Part shown: piece by piece, positions 35,034-46,600 of the stretch
How positions within the stretch are numbered: the first letter of the stretch is position 1
Layout of the letters: every line of letters begins with the position of its first letter
Source of the DNA: Primulina eburnea
Taxonomy: Eukaryota > Streptophyta > Magnoliopsida > Lamiales > Gesneriaceae
Assembly (NCBI RefSeq): GCF_022965805.1
Contig: NC_133108.1
Location: 38,324,051 to 38,388,050, forward strand
Direction of reading: 5' to 3'
DNA length: 64,000 bases
Program-made: the position numbers and the translations under genes
Notes under the pieces: model-generated
What the model saw: only the letters and a program-made list of their open reading frames with translations
What the model was told of the DNA's origin: nothing
Database searches by the model: none

Positions 35034-35215
35034 AAAAACTTGTGTGAGACGATTTTACGGGTCATATTTGTGAGATGGATCTCTTATTTGGGTCGTCCAT
35101 GAAAAAGTACTATTTTTTATGCTAAGAGTATTATTTTTTATTGTGAATATGGATAGGATTGACCCGTCTCACAGATTAAGATCCGTGAGACGATCTCACA
35201 CGAGACCCACTCGTA
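35034..35215. mobile_element. GTGAGAC-family repeat, copy 7
   Basis: AAAACTTGTGTGAGACGATT at the left, core TTTTTATGCTAAGAGTATTA, and CGTGAGACGATCTCACACGA at the right; same orientation as copies 2 and 3. Confidence 0.7.
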
Positions 35216-36136
35216 GACAGAACAACATGGAAATCAAGAAATAGTCCATTTAAAAAAATAGACAATGGCTCGGTTTGCACACTGTATGTCTCTACCTACT
35301 TTTGGTTGGCCGATGCGCTCACTATAAAATTTGGTAGCCTTTTGCTTCAAATGATTGACTATATCCAAACTAGAAACGAGAAATATCGGGAGAGTGTCGA
35401 AAAATAAGAATTATAATGTTGGATAATTGGCTAATAGCCGTAAATTCCCAATAACAAGGAGATTTTTTTGTATATTGGTAAATTAGGATAATAAGGAAAA
35501 TGTCTTGATCAAGGGGACGAAGAGTTGTTCCATAAATTAAGTTACTAGTTGTATAAAGAAAATGCTCGGGGAATATCATTTTCTCTGAGTATTTTACATC
35601 CCTTCTCTCCTTTGGGCAGGCCTTGTTGAGGTGTCGGTGAAGAAAATCGGATTGATGGAAAGAGAATTGAGTGACCCTTTCCGTGCAGGATTCCTCTGGA
35701 TTTTCTATTGGAGAGGGACTAGTATTCCTCGCTTCAGTAGGTTCAGGAAGCTTTGGCTAAGTAGGGCCTGAGGCCTCCTGCGAATCCGACCAGTTTCCGG
35801 TAAGCCCCGTAACCAAGTCACTGCCTATAATTTCTTGAATAAGGACATTAAGGTCTTCTTCTGCATGAACTGTTACCAGAAGCTCTAGTGGCTTTCAAGG
35901 TGAAAGTAATTCCACGGGAAGAAACAAGGAGTAAATACTTGAAAATAGAGAATGGCACAGCCGGCCTTTCAATCTCACGAAACAAGCCCATAAGAGAGGC
36001 GATGGCCTAAATTTCTTTAGATACCAATTTATTGTAACGATCAATCATGCATTCTCAATCAAGAATAATCAAATAGACATCAATTTCCATCCTCAAGAAC
36101 ATCATCTCCTGACAGCAACATAGAAAGGTACTCAAA
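35216..36136. other. Spacer between the EEP and LAP genes, possible decayed LTR
   Basis: The stretch around 35419-35640 starts TGTTGGATAATTGGC and later runs into CT-rich sequence, like a worn LTR, but I cannot find a partner or a target duplication. The part near 36000-36136 is likely the LAP 3' UTR. No coding frame of note. Confidence 0.4.
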
Positions 36137-39100
36137 CTACAAAGAATTCTTCAGCACCCATTCAACCAACGTCGAAATTCCAAATCCCGTAGCATTTTTC
36201 TTCTTATCGCTCCATACTGGGCCAGCCATGTCTATATGCAACCATTGCACGTTCTCATCAACAAACTGTAGAGAACAATAACAGATAGTCGGATTTCTTT
36301 ATTCACACACTGAGAAATAATCGATGTGCCCACGGGTGAGGAAGAGGATCCATTAGAAGCCACAGACTCCTCCACTTCATATATTTTACCTCACTCTCTT
36401 CTGATTCTATATTTAGATACATAGTGTAAAAATGCATTTAACTACCAATCAATTAGCGTTTAGTTTGCAAGATCAGGGTCACAATTTATATCAGTTAAAC
36501 AACTTGTTGGAATTCCCATAGTGATATACTCTCGCTTTATGCTAATCAAAGATGATTACAATATCAGATAACCTTATCATCTACTTAATCCCACCCAAAC
36601 ATGTTTGCAAGTGAGATATATTTCTTTTCAAAGCCCTCCAGCTACCCCCCGACCACAAAAATGTGCAGTATAGAGGGATAAAATCACTCCTATAACGTAT
36701 TTTACAGTATTATAATTTGTGACACATACGTAATGCACAACGTAAGAGAATTAAATAGTTTTAAATATACTGTAATCACATGCATCGAAGATAAGGAATC
36801 ACTATTTTAGAGGGGAAGGACCAGAAAGCATCCCTAACAGCTGAGAGTGCTAACCTGTTTCAAGAAAAGAGCCGCAGTTATGGCACCACCTTGACGACCA
36901 CCCGTATTCACCATATCAGCCATCCCAGATTTCATCGACTCCCAATAACTTTCCTCCATCGGCATTCTCCAAAGCTTTTCACCGCTGATTTCTGAGGCCG
37001 CCAGGACTTCTTTGGCAAGGTCATCGCTTGGTGTAAATATGCCTGTTTTGTCAGTATTCAAGAAAAAAAAATGGCATTGTTAACTTTTGTATAACAATAT
37101 TCCCACATACTTATTACTTAATAGTTCAGAAACATTTAGCGTTCATATCCCTCACAATTTTGCAACAAATTTACACTCAGCCATCTAAATAATCAAATGT
37201 TACACGATATCATTGAAGAAGACAAGATGAGATAGACTCTTATAGAAGAATAGCAATACATTACTCGTTCAATATTGGGTAACCCCCTCTCTTGTAACAA
37301 AAAAAAAATAACTTTCTTGTTTTTTTCTCGACAATAATCCAGTCCAAAATAATTAACGGAAATCAAATAAGAGAGATTGTTAACAAATTTAAATACCAGC
37401 AATAGAGGGTCCAAGAGCAACGATGCAGGCCCCGGTCAATGTAGCGAGATCTACGATCTGCAAACCAAGTAAACGTTTGATACAACACTAAGTGTCAAAA
37501 TAACCTCTGGCATCGACTTCTAGAGCAGAAATTGAGGGATTTTTACAACTCCACAAAATCTCTTGATTTGGTCTGACAGAAAATGGAAACTTACACCGTC
37601 AAAACATTCAGGTCACAATGTCGCATAGAAACCAATTCATTCAATCAAAAGGGGCAGATTCAATTTCTTAGTAACATCCTGCTTTTCAGTCCGTTGCCCT
37701 CACCATACTTGGCGTTACCTCCGAAAGTTCAAATAAGCAAGTATGTTTTCACTATTTAGGAGCACAAATACAGGAAGAAGATACTATCATAAATCATTCT
37801 ACATAATGGCAAAAATGGAGTTAAGGCATCTTTCCAGGATAAAGGATGTTAGCTGCAAAGGAAAATGATAAAAAAAAGCTTCCCAAAAAGTGTCAGAAGG
37901 ATGAAAATGTAAATAAAAGATAGCTTAGTATACCTTTTCTACCCCTTGATTACAAGCATATACTAAAGCATCAGCTAGGGTGAGTCTTCCTTCAGCATCA
38001 GTATTGTTTACCTGCCACATGGATTGATGTATATATAATTGGGAAATGACCAGCGATACCAGAGAGTAACACCTATAAAACTGTATGGACACTATAGGAG
38101 AACCAAACAGCATAGACCTTTTAGTCAAAATAAATAGAAAGTAGGACTTCAGTATTTCCATTTTAAACTAGAAAGACGTTAAAAACTGATTTAACAGTCA
38201 TTACACATACTGAATGCCTCGTGATTTATTGGAGATGTCAGAACAATAATCCACGTTAAAGTCAGGTTGATTTAGATATTAACTATTGATATAGGTTCGA
38301 AAAATGAAAAAGCTATATGGAACAAGCATGGTAACGATAGTACTCATGTAAACAAGCCTTAAAAGCGTTTCCATAGCTAAGCATTTACATGGTGTGAAAT
38401 GAAACTAGGATAAGAATGCCAAGTAACCAACACAACTCATGAACCAACATTTATTTCATTTACAAACTTACACAAATAAGCAGACTCATCAGTCATTCAC
38501 ATTCACAATGAATTGCAGTACATACAAACTAGTTAACACATGCACAAAAAAACTGTTCAAGGCATGCCATGGAAAGGACATCTCAAAACCAGTCAACATA
38601 TATGCACATTAATGTTTGTGAACAAGGACATAAATGTACATAGAAAAATAATTCTAAAATTCAGTAAATTACTGAACAGAAAAGAAAAGGTTAAAGCATG
38701 CAAAACTGAAAATTTACCTCAATCGTCTTCCCATTTGAAGCTGTGACAATGTCTCCAGGCCTCATGCCTGTCCCGCTTATCATGTTCTCACAAGCTGCAA
38801 CAATGAAGTGAACCTGCAAGCAAGTAACCAAATATTAGGTTTTAAATCATTTGGTAAAACCTATGGAAATAGACTGGCCTACAGCCATTGTGAATAATAG
38901 CAAGAGAGCCAAAGGGGAATAGATGGAAAATACAGAGATGGGTATTAATCAAGTCAAAGGAATTCCACATCCTTGAAGTGGCAAGAAACGAAATGATTTA
39001 CCTCTACTCCAGAAGGCTTGATTTGACCAAGAGCTTTGGCTGCACCCAGAACTGCAGCAGAACCGCCCATATCAAATTTCATGAGTTCAATCATACAGCC

Positions 39101-41249
39101 TGCTCCAGTCTTGATATTGTAGCCTCCACTGAATATAAGGACAAATATTCAAGATTTTATGAACGAGGACACACGATTGAAAAAACATGTCTACTTTATT
39201 CAGGTGTTGAAAAAATCTCCTCATTTGAGGACCGTAGCGTACTCACTAAAAAATTATATATTCACCTGTCAAAAGTCAAGCCTTTTCCAACTAAGGCCAG
39301 CTTGGTTTTGACTTCTCCATTCGGAGGTTTGTAACATAAATGGATGAAACGTGGAGGATTAGCAGATGCCGCAGCAACGCCTAAGTAGGAACCCATTTTC
39401 AATTCTTTGCACTGCTCTACATCCAATATTTTTGCAGAAAAAACATCACTGTACTGTGATGCAATCTTTTTGGCTTCTTCTGCAAGTATTCCTGAAAAAA
39501 CCCCATACTAGAATGTAACAAAACGAATATTATGCTGTAAAGTCCAAGACATTATCAAATAAATACCATAAAAAAGGTTCAAAGGAAACACTATTTCCAG
39601 AGAGCAAACATAGATGGATACCGGAATTCATGTTATTATCCCTCTGATTACATCAAAAGATTAGAGACAAAGAAAACAGACCAGTAGCAAAAAGATACCA
39701 ACCAGGGGTGACTACATTTGCTGGGGCATTCACAAGTTCTTTTCCCAGAATGATCCCTGAACAGACATTTTCGGCATACTTGATTTTTTTCTCAATCTCA
39801 GGTCCAGTACCAAGTCCAAGAATATTCACCGATTTGAGGAGTGGTGTCTTTGATTCGGACTTAAACCGATTATCATCAAAAGTTCCCAATATGGCTCCTG
39901 TATACATTTGAAAAACATCATAAATTTCTGTATTTTCCAAAAATAGAAACAAAAATTGTTGAGTTGAGTAATATCTAGGAACCAAAGAAAAAAAAGGTAC
40001 CAGCAGCAATTGCTGAAGCAGTGGCTGGCTTCGATTCGAAAGATAAGCCTTCAGAAGAAGCAAGTGTGATTGCAACTTTAATTGCCTGAGATGACTTGGC
40101 TGCCGCAGCAACAGCCTCACCAAGACCACGATAAGCCAAAGTAGCTGAAGCTGATCCAAGCCCAATTAAACCAACCCTTTTCGAACCAAGACCAGGAAGC
40201 CTGAGAATTGTTGACTGTCCACTCTTTCCAGTAAAATCCTCCTCGATTGAGACTTCAGATAACAATCCACCCAAGTGTGAATCTAGCTTTTGCAAGACTA
40301 GATTCTTGAACTTTGAATTCTCATCTTTGGCCATATCCTTTTCTGAGACACCAACAGCAAGTATGTCTCCTTTCCATTCCACCAAATCAATCTCTTTTGC
40401 GGCAAATGAGATCTTACACCATTCAAAAACATATCCAACTTAGTAATTCCGCAAGGATTAAAATCCCCGAACAAAATACAAGTTTTTTTTCACCCATATG
40501 CATACATGTATCATAACATAAACATGATGCCGGTTTCTGAGTAAGATGTGAACTACAAACGCAGGAAACATATGAAGGAACAGAGAGACCACCAATCTAA
40601 TTTGGAATTCAAAAAGTAAAAGGACCGAGAAAAACTTTAAAAGAAATTCAGCCAAAACAAGAAATAAAAAATAGCAAGCAACTATAGAAGATGCCCAAAC
40701 TACATATTCTAAGCAATCCAAGTAAAATACCATAAACAATAAACTTTATAGCATCCAGTTAAGATTCAAAAAGTCGGAATTTTTGCTAAAAGAAGACATT
40801 CAAATACACCATCATAAATCTGCCAAACAAAATCAAATTAAATCCACTAGCATTGTTGCATAAGAAACCTAATAGACTGAAACTGCAAAGGATACATATG
40901 CTTCAAAATACAATCCAAGACTACCAAACAAAGACAAAATATGAATCAACCGCAAAATAATCTTCAAAAAATGCAACCAACACTGTTCCTGCGAGAGACG
41001 GTGAAGGAAAACCTTAGGTGGGTCTATCTTGTTTGGTTCAGAAAGGCCGAGAGTGGCACGCGCGATGAAGTGAGCCATTCGCTTCGCTCTTTTGGACGAG
41101 ATTGGTGGGACGGAAATAGAAATGTCCCAGACAGCGCCAATTCTGGATATCGCAAACAACGAGGGGTAAGAATGAAAGTGACGAGAGGAGCAAGAAGAGG
41201 CGGAGGCGTGGAGATTGAGGGAAGTACAGAGTATTTTAATGGCGACCAT
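36137..41249 (-). CDS. LAP2: Leucine aminopeptidase, M17 family, plastid-type, ten exons
   Basis: Exons (minus): 41013-41249, 40001-40412, 39703-39897, 39266-39491, 39002-39128, 38718-38813, 37934-38011, 37397-37457, 36855-37042 and 36137-36265, all GT-AG with matching phases, encode 582 aa. It is a two-metal aminopeptidase that removes N-terminal residues such as Leu from peptides, normally as a hexamer. About 55 N-terminal Ser/His-rich residues look like a transit peptide; RATLGL begins the conserved part. Metal ligands by family analogy are K351 and D356 (GKGLTFDSGG), D376 (KFDMGG), and D436 and E438 in the signature NTDAEGRL (434-441). The C-terminus HIDMAGPVW...[10 protein letters not shown] is typical of the plant enzymes. 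The symbol follows the close match to plant neutral LAPs; the exact paralogue is not fixed. Confidence 0.92.
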
Positions 41250-41272
41250 TGTAGAGCGTGTCAGTCTCGTGG

Positions 41273-41280
41273 TATTTATA
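41273..41280 (-). promoter_or_regulatory. TATA box very close to the LAP start codon
   Basis: On the minus strand CACTATAAATACC lies only 24 bases upstream of the ATG at 41249. If used, transcription would start almost at the ATG, giving little or no leader. A more upstream start, or a downstream ATG, may be used instead. Confidence 0.5.
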
Positions 41281-41710
41281 GTGGAGTTGGATAGAGATGT
41301 CGATACCATTTCAAGGCGGGTATCAGTGAACTGCGAACTAGCATATCTAACAGTATCTCTTCCAAACTTTGTTTTCTTTCTTTTTTTTGGATACTTTCGT
41401 GCATGGTTTGATCCGTGGAATGAGTCAGAAATATGTCTCCGTCTTATTAGAATTTTAAACTCTAAAATTTTTAATATTTTAAATTGATATATCCGAACTA
41501 ATATCATATTATTTGAAAATTATACAAAATTTACCTATAAATTTTTTCAAAAAAAATTGATCCAGCCCGAATTCAAAACCATGTATCTCCGCCCCTGGTG
41601 GCATGGATAGAGATTACTAGAGATGGGTTAAAATCCGATCAAATGAGGGATGGGATGGGATGGGTCCGAGTCAACGGATCCAATAACGGGTTCGAAACAG
41701 ACATTGAGTA

Positions 41711-41759
<49 letters not shown>

Positions 41760-42752
41760 ATAATAATTTATTTAAATTTTTTAACTAAATCTATAGCAGG
41801 TGTATGTGTCCAATCCTGGTTGGAGCTATCAGGTTTTGAGGCGGGACGAGGATGAACACGTCTAAAAAAAGAAGCGGGGTGGGTCTCGAATTTACCTCAA
41901 CATTCCCGTTGATATCCCTAATGAATGATAAATTATTATAGACGATAAATTAATATATATATTATAACATAAGAATGTATAACTCTGATTATTTGTAGAA
42001 TTTAAGTCAAACATATAATAAAACACTGATGTACAATTAGGTGATGTATCCACCTTCGAATCAAATGGTGCTTTAATAGATAAAATTAAAACAAAATTGA
42101 TAATAATATAATATATGATACATTTTTTTCAATAAATAAGAATAATTGATAATAACATTTTTATTTATATATCCTCCGAATGTACCAAATAATTCTACGA
42201 TGTGAAATGAGCCTCTTTCAATTGCTTAATAGTTATATTATATATAAAAGTTGGGATCTTCTGTCCTGTGTGGTCTGATTTTATGACACAAATTAACTTT
42301 TACGAAATATAATATTCATTTAGATAAGTAATATTTTTCGTATAATTTACATATAACTATGATATCTAATTTACTTTAAAAATTAATATAATATTATCGT
42401 TATTCAAATAATAATTAAAAATTACAATAAAATTTTATAAATCAAGTTGATGTAATCGATTATTATGATAACTAATATATAGAATAATAATTATTTTACT
42501 CAACATAAATATTTCATTAGTTTAACAAATCTGACAAAATGGGAGAGAATTTCAACGGGGTTATTTGCATTAAAAATGGTCGACGGGACCGATCATGCTA
42601 TTTCTCCTTTTTTGTAATATAATATAATATAATATAATATAATATAATGTTCACATATTAGTTATGAAAAATATATTCACATATTATTAGTTTTAAATTT
42701 CATTTATTGCTGCTAATTACATCCAAATTCGAAATTAGTATTGAGAGAATTG
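41281..42752. other. AT-rich intergenic DNA with microsatellites
   Basis: The stretch contains (TA)n at 41714-41757 and an (ATAAT)n run at 42615-42649. No coding frame is recognised; the frame at 41598-41855 is partly the TA repeat. The region should include the distal LAP promoter. Confidence 0.5.
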
Positions 42753-42757
42753 ACTAG

Positions 42758-43632
42758 TGATACCCCCGGATGGAGGATGGGCTCGGCCCGCTCCCGATAG
42801 CCCATCTCGAGGGAGGCCCAGCACTCAAAGGAGCACTTGAAGTCATCAGCGGGAGGTCATCCGGGAGGTCATCCCAGCCGACCTCCCAAAACAGCAGGAC
42901 CGTCGATCAGAGAGGGCGGCTGAGGTCCCGTGCCGACCTCCCTTGCCGACCTCCCCGCATGAAGCCGAGCTGACCTCCTACATAGAGATATCGGGACGAT
43001 TGGAGATGCATTACCCGAGCTCCCTAGCCGACCTCCTATACCTAGCCGACCTCCTATACCGAGCCGACCTCCAACCAAGCCAACCTCCCAGAAGGTGATA
43101 GAAGGACAATTGGAGACTCTCCGGCCGAGCTCCCGAGCCGAGCTCCCAGGAGGTCCCAGCATCAGGCGGACTCATATCCACAAGAGTTCTTATTCAAACA
43201 ATAAGCGCGTAGCCCACCCAGATCAAAGCCCAGAAAGGCAAAGCCCATCGGAGATCTAAGCAAATCTATCACGATATCTTATCAAATCTTCCGAAGATTC
43301 TGAGGATCCAATCCTACCAAAACTAGGACTCTATTGTTTCCCTATAAATATCAGGTTCCTTTCATTATTTTATTCATTCATACTTTTTCACATTCTCTTT
43401 GCACACACAGTTTTCTCTCTCAGTTTTCTGACTTGAGCGTCGGAGGGGCTACGCCGGAACAACCTTCCGGCCCCCTTCTAACACTCTTGTTTGTGTTTCT
43501 GGATTTCGAGGTGTCTGATCCGAGCTCCCAAGGTGAAGATCCGACCTCCCAGACAGCGTTCAAACGTTTGGTCCGAGCTCTCCAAGCAGGGATCTGACCT
43601 CCCAGCTAGCATCACCGATTTCAGCGATATCA
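42758..43632 (+). repeat. 5' LTR of the large Tat element
   Basis: 875 bp with many CCGACCTCC and CCGAGCTCC words upstream of the TATA box CCCTATAAATATC (about 43340). The segment GACTTGAGCGTCGGAGGGGC is shared with the LTR at 1735. It appears identical to the 3' LTR. Confidence 0.92.
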
Positions 43633-43634
43633 AT

Positions 43635-43652
43635 TGGCGCCGTCTGTGGGAA
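43635..43652 (+). other. Primer binding site
   Basis: TGGCGCCGTCTGTGGGAA starts two bases after the LTR and begins with TGG, complementary to a tRNA CCA end. I do not assign the tRNA. Confidence 0.75.
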
Positions 43653-43670
43653 TACTGAGAAGACGTAGAC

Positions 43671-46600
43671 ATGTGGGGACGAACAGGTATAAGAACAGGC
43701 CCTGCACGTGGTAACCGAGGTCGCGGAGGTGGCAACCAGGGCCATGCAGATGGTAACCGAGGTCGAGGAGGTGGCAACCAGGGCCATGCAGATGGTGACC
43801 GGGCTCCCGGAGGTGGCCAAGGCCGAGGTGTGGCTGATCTTAGTCTAGACCAATTGGCCCAGTTAATTAATAGGTCTGTAAATGAGGCCCTCCGTCGAAA
43901 TCGTACTCCATCACCACCGCCACAACAACCTCCTCCTCCTCCTCCTCCTCCTCCCCCTCTTCCCGACCATATGGAAGCCATTTGGGAGGAAGTCAGGAGG
44001 CTTGGCAGGCGAATGGGGGGCCGACCTCCCGTATTGGACAGAGAAAGCCCACTCTCCCTCGAGATACTGAATGAAGACCTCCCCGTTAATTTCCGCCAAC
44101 CAACCGTCAAGGATTATGATGGAAGTACTGACCCCGAAGAACACCTTGGAAGGTTCAATAATTCTGCTTTGCTTCATCGATACTCAGATGCGGTCAAATG
44201 CCGGGTCTTCCTTACCACCCTAGTAGGACCCGCCCAGAGGTGGTTCGATTTGCTCCCGCCACATTCCATTACCAGCTTTCGAGAATTCAGCACCCTATTC
44301 ATAAACCAGTATGCTACAAGTAAGAAATACTTGAAAACCTCATTGGGCCTATTCAATTTGAAACAAGGAGATACAGATTCGCTGAGGGACTTCATTAGAC
44401 GATTCAACAGTGCGGCCTTGGAGGTCCCAGCTGCAGCAACAGAAACCTTGGTAAATGCTTTCACGCAAGGGCTCCGAGGGGGACAATTTTTCAATTCCTT
44501 GGTCAAGAAACCCCCTCAAAGTTATGATGAGCTCCTGAGCCGAGCTGAGAAATACGTGAATCTTGAGGATGCACAAAGGCAAAGGCGAGTGGATATCCGA
44601 CCCGATGATAAAAATAAGGGCAAAGAGAAAGTGGAACCAAGTAGGAAAAGGCCTGCAGAAAGAACAGAGGAACGGAGCCGAGGTCCTGGACCTTTCCCTT
44701 ATGCCCCGTTGGCCATGAGTTTGGAAAGAGCCATGGCAATTTGCGAAGAAAGAAGAAAGTTAGAGCGCCCAAAACAAGCTGAAAAGGGGCCACGTTTACC
44801 TCCCTCAGATAAGTTCTGTGAGTTCCATCAAGAGTATGGCCATGTTACGAATGATTGCCAGAAATTAGGTGAGGAGGTCCAAAGGATCATGCAGAGAGAC
44901 CCTCACATGAAGAACCTCTTAGCCCGACCAGAGGGAAGGTACCGAGATGATAGACGAGATCGAGGACCTCCTGGGGTGAATCAGAGGCCACAAACCCGGG
45001 AGAACCGACCCAACCGAGGGGGTCGAGATGACCCCCCGCAACATCAAGGCCCTCAGGTTCAGCAAATTGCTAATGATCCGACCAGAGGTACAATTCATAT
45101 GATAACGGGCGGCGCCACTGACGGAGATTCAGGCAGAGCTCGTAAAGCTCATGGTCGGAGATTGGAAAATATGGGGTTAGACCTTGCCCCCAAAGATGAC
45201 CCCGTCATTGGCTTCGGGCCAGATGATATGAAAGGTGTTATGGCACCTCATAACGACGCCTTACTGGTCACTCTTACTATCGCCAACTATGACGTCGCAA
45301 GAATCTTTGTTGACACCGGAAGCTCAGTTAACGTTCTTTTCAAAAGAACCCTGGACCAAATGAAAGTGGAAGGTTTCGAGTTTGATCATATCTCTACGCC
45401 TTTATTTGGCTTCACAGGACATGCGGTCCAAACTGTAGGGCAAATCATGCTCCCCTTATCCCTAGGGACGGGACCTCACCGCATCACAAAAATGACATGT
45501 TTTACTGTGGTGGATGCCCCCTCTTCCTACAACGGAATACTTGGCCGACCTGCCCTGGCCGACTTCCGAGCTGTAAGCTCTACCTATCATCAAAAGCTGA
45601 AATATCCTGTAGGGAATGAAGTAGGAGTCATCAGGGGGGATCAGAAATCCTCTCGACGATGCTATGTGGATGAGGTAAGGCAAGAAGTCAAAAGATCTCG
45701 GACAGAGGTAGGGATGATTGTGGCCCAACCAAATATGACCTCCAGAAGAGAGGTTCAGCTCACCTCGGAAGAGGAGCCAGAAACGGTGGAAATAGGGGTC
45801 CAACGGAGTGTCAGGGTGGCGGCTGATCTTGATCCTGAAATTAAGCATGATCTGCTGGCTTGTCTGAAAGCTAATGTTGATGTATTTGCTTGGTCCTCAC
45901 AAGAGCTTCGTGGGATCAGCCCCGGGATAATGGAGCACCACCTCAACACTCTTCCTGAAGCTCGGCCAGTCAAACAGAAGAAAAGGCATTTTGGTCCCGA
46001 GAAGGACAAGGTAATAAAAGAACAGGTAGACGAACTCCTTAAGGCAGGACATATTAGGGAGGTCTTTTTCCCTACATGGCTATCAAATGTTGTCCTGGTC
46101 CCCAAGAGCTCGGGAAAGTGGAGAATGTGCGTCGACTTCAGGGATCTTAATAAGGCTTGTCCAAAGGATTGTTACCCCTTGCCGAGGATTGACCAACTGG
46201 TAGACTCCACCGCAGGTCATCAGTACTTATGTTTGATGGATGCTTATCAGGGATACCATCAGATCCCCCTAGCAGAAGAAGACCAGGACAAAGTGAGTTT
46301 CATCACCTCCGAAGGGACGTTTTGCTATGTGGTGATGCCTTTCGGATTAAAAAATGCGGGAGCCACTTATCAGAGGCTCATGGATAAGGTCTTCTCAATT
46401 CAGATAGGAAGGAATGTGGAGGTCTACGTGGACGATATTTTGGTAAAGTCCAAGAATCCGGCGGACCTTATAGCCGACCTCCGTGAGACCTTTGCCACTC
46501 TGAGGTCTTATGGGTTAAAGCTAAACCCACAGAAGTGCACTTTTGGGGTCAAAAGCGGAAAGTTCCTGGGATATATGGTAACAGAGAGGGGGATTGAAGC

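Noticed and set aside
39708..39911. Plus-strand frames across the LAP gene
   Set aside because: Opposite-strand shadows of LAP exons, with no support of their own.
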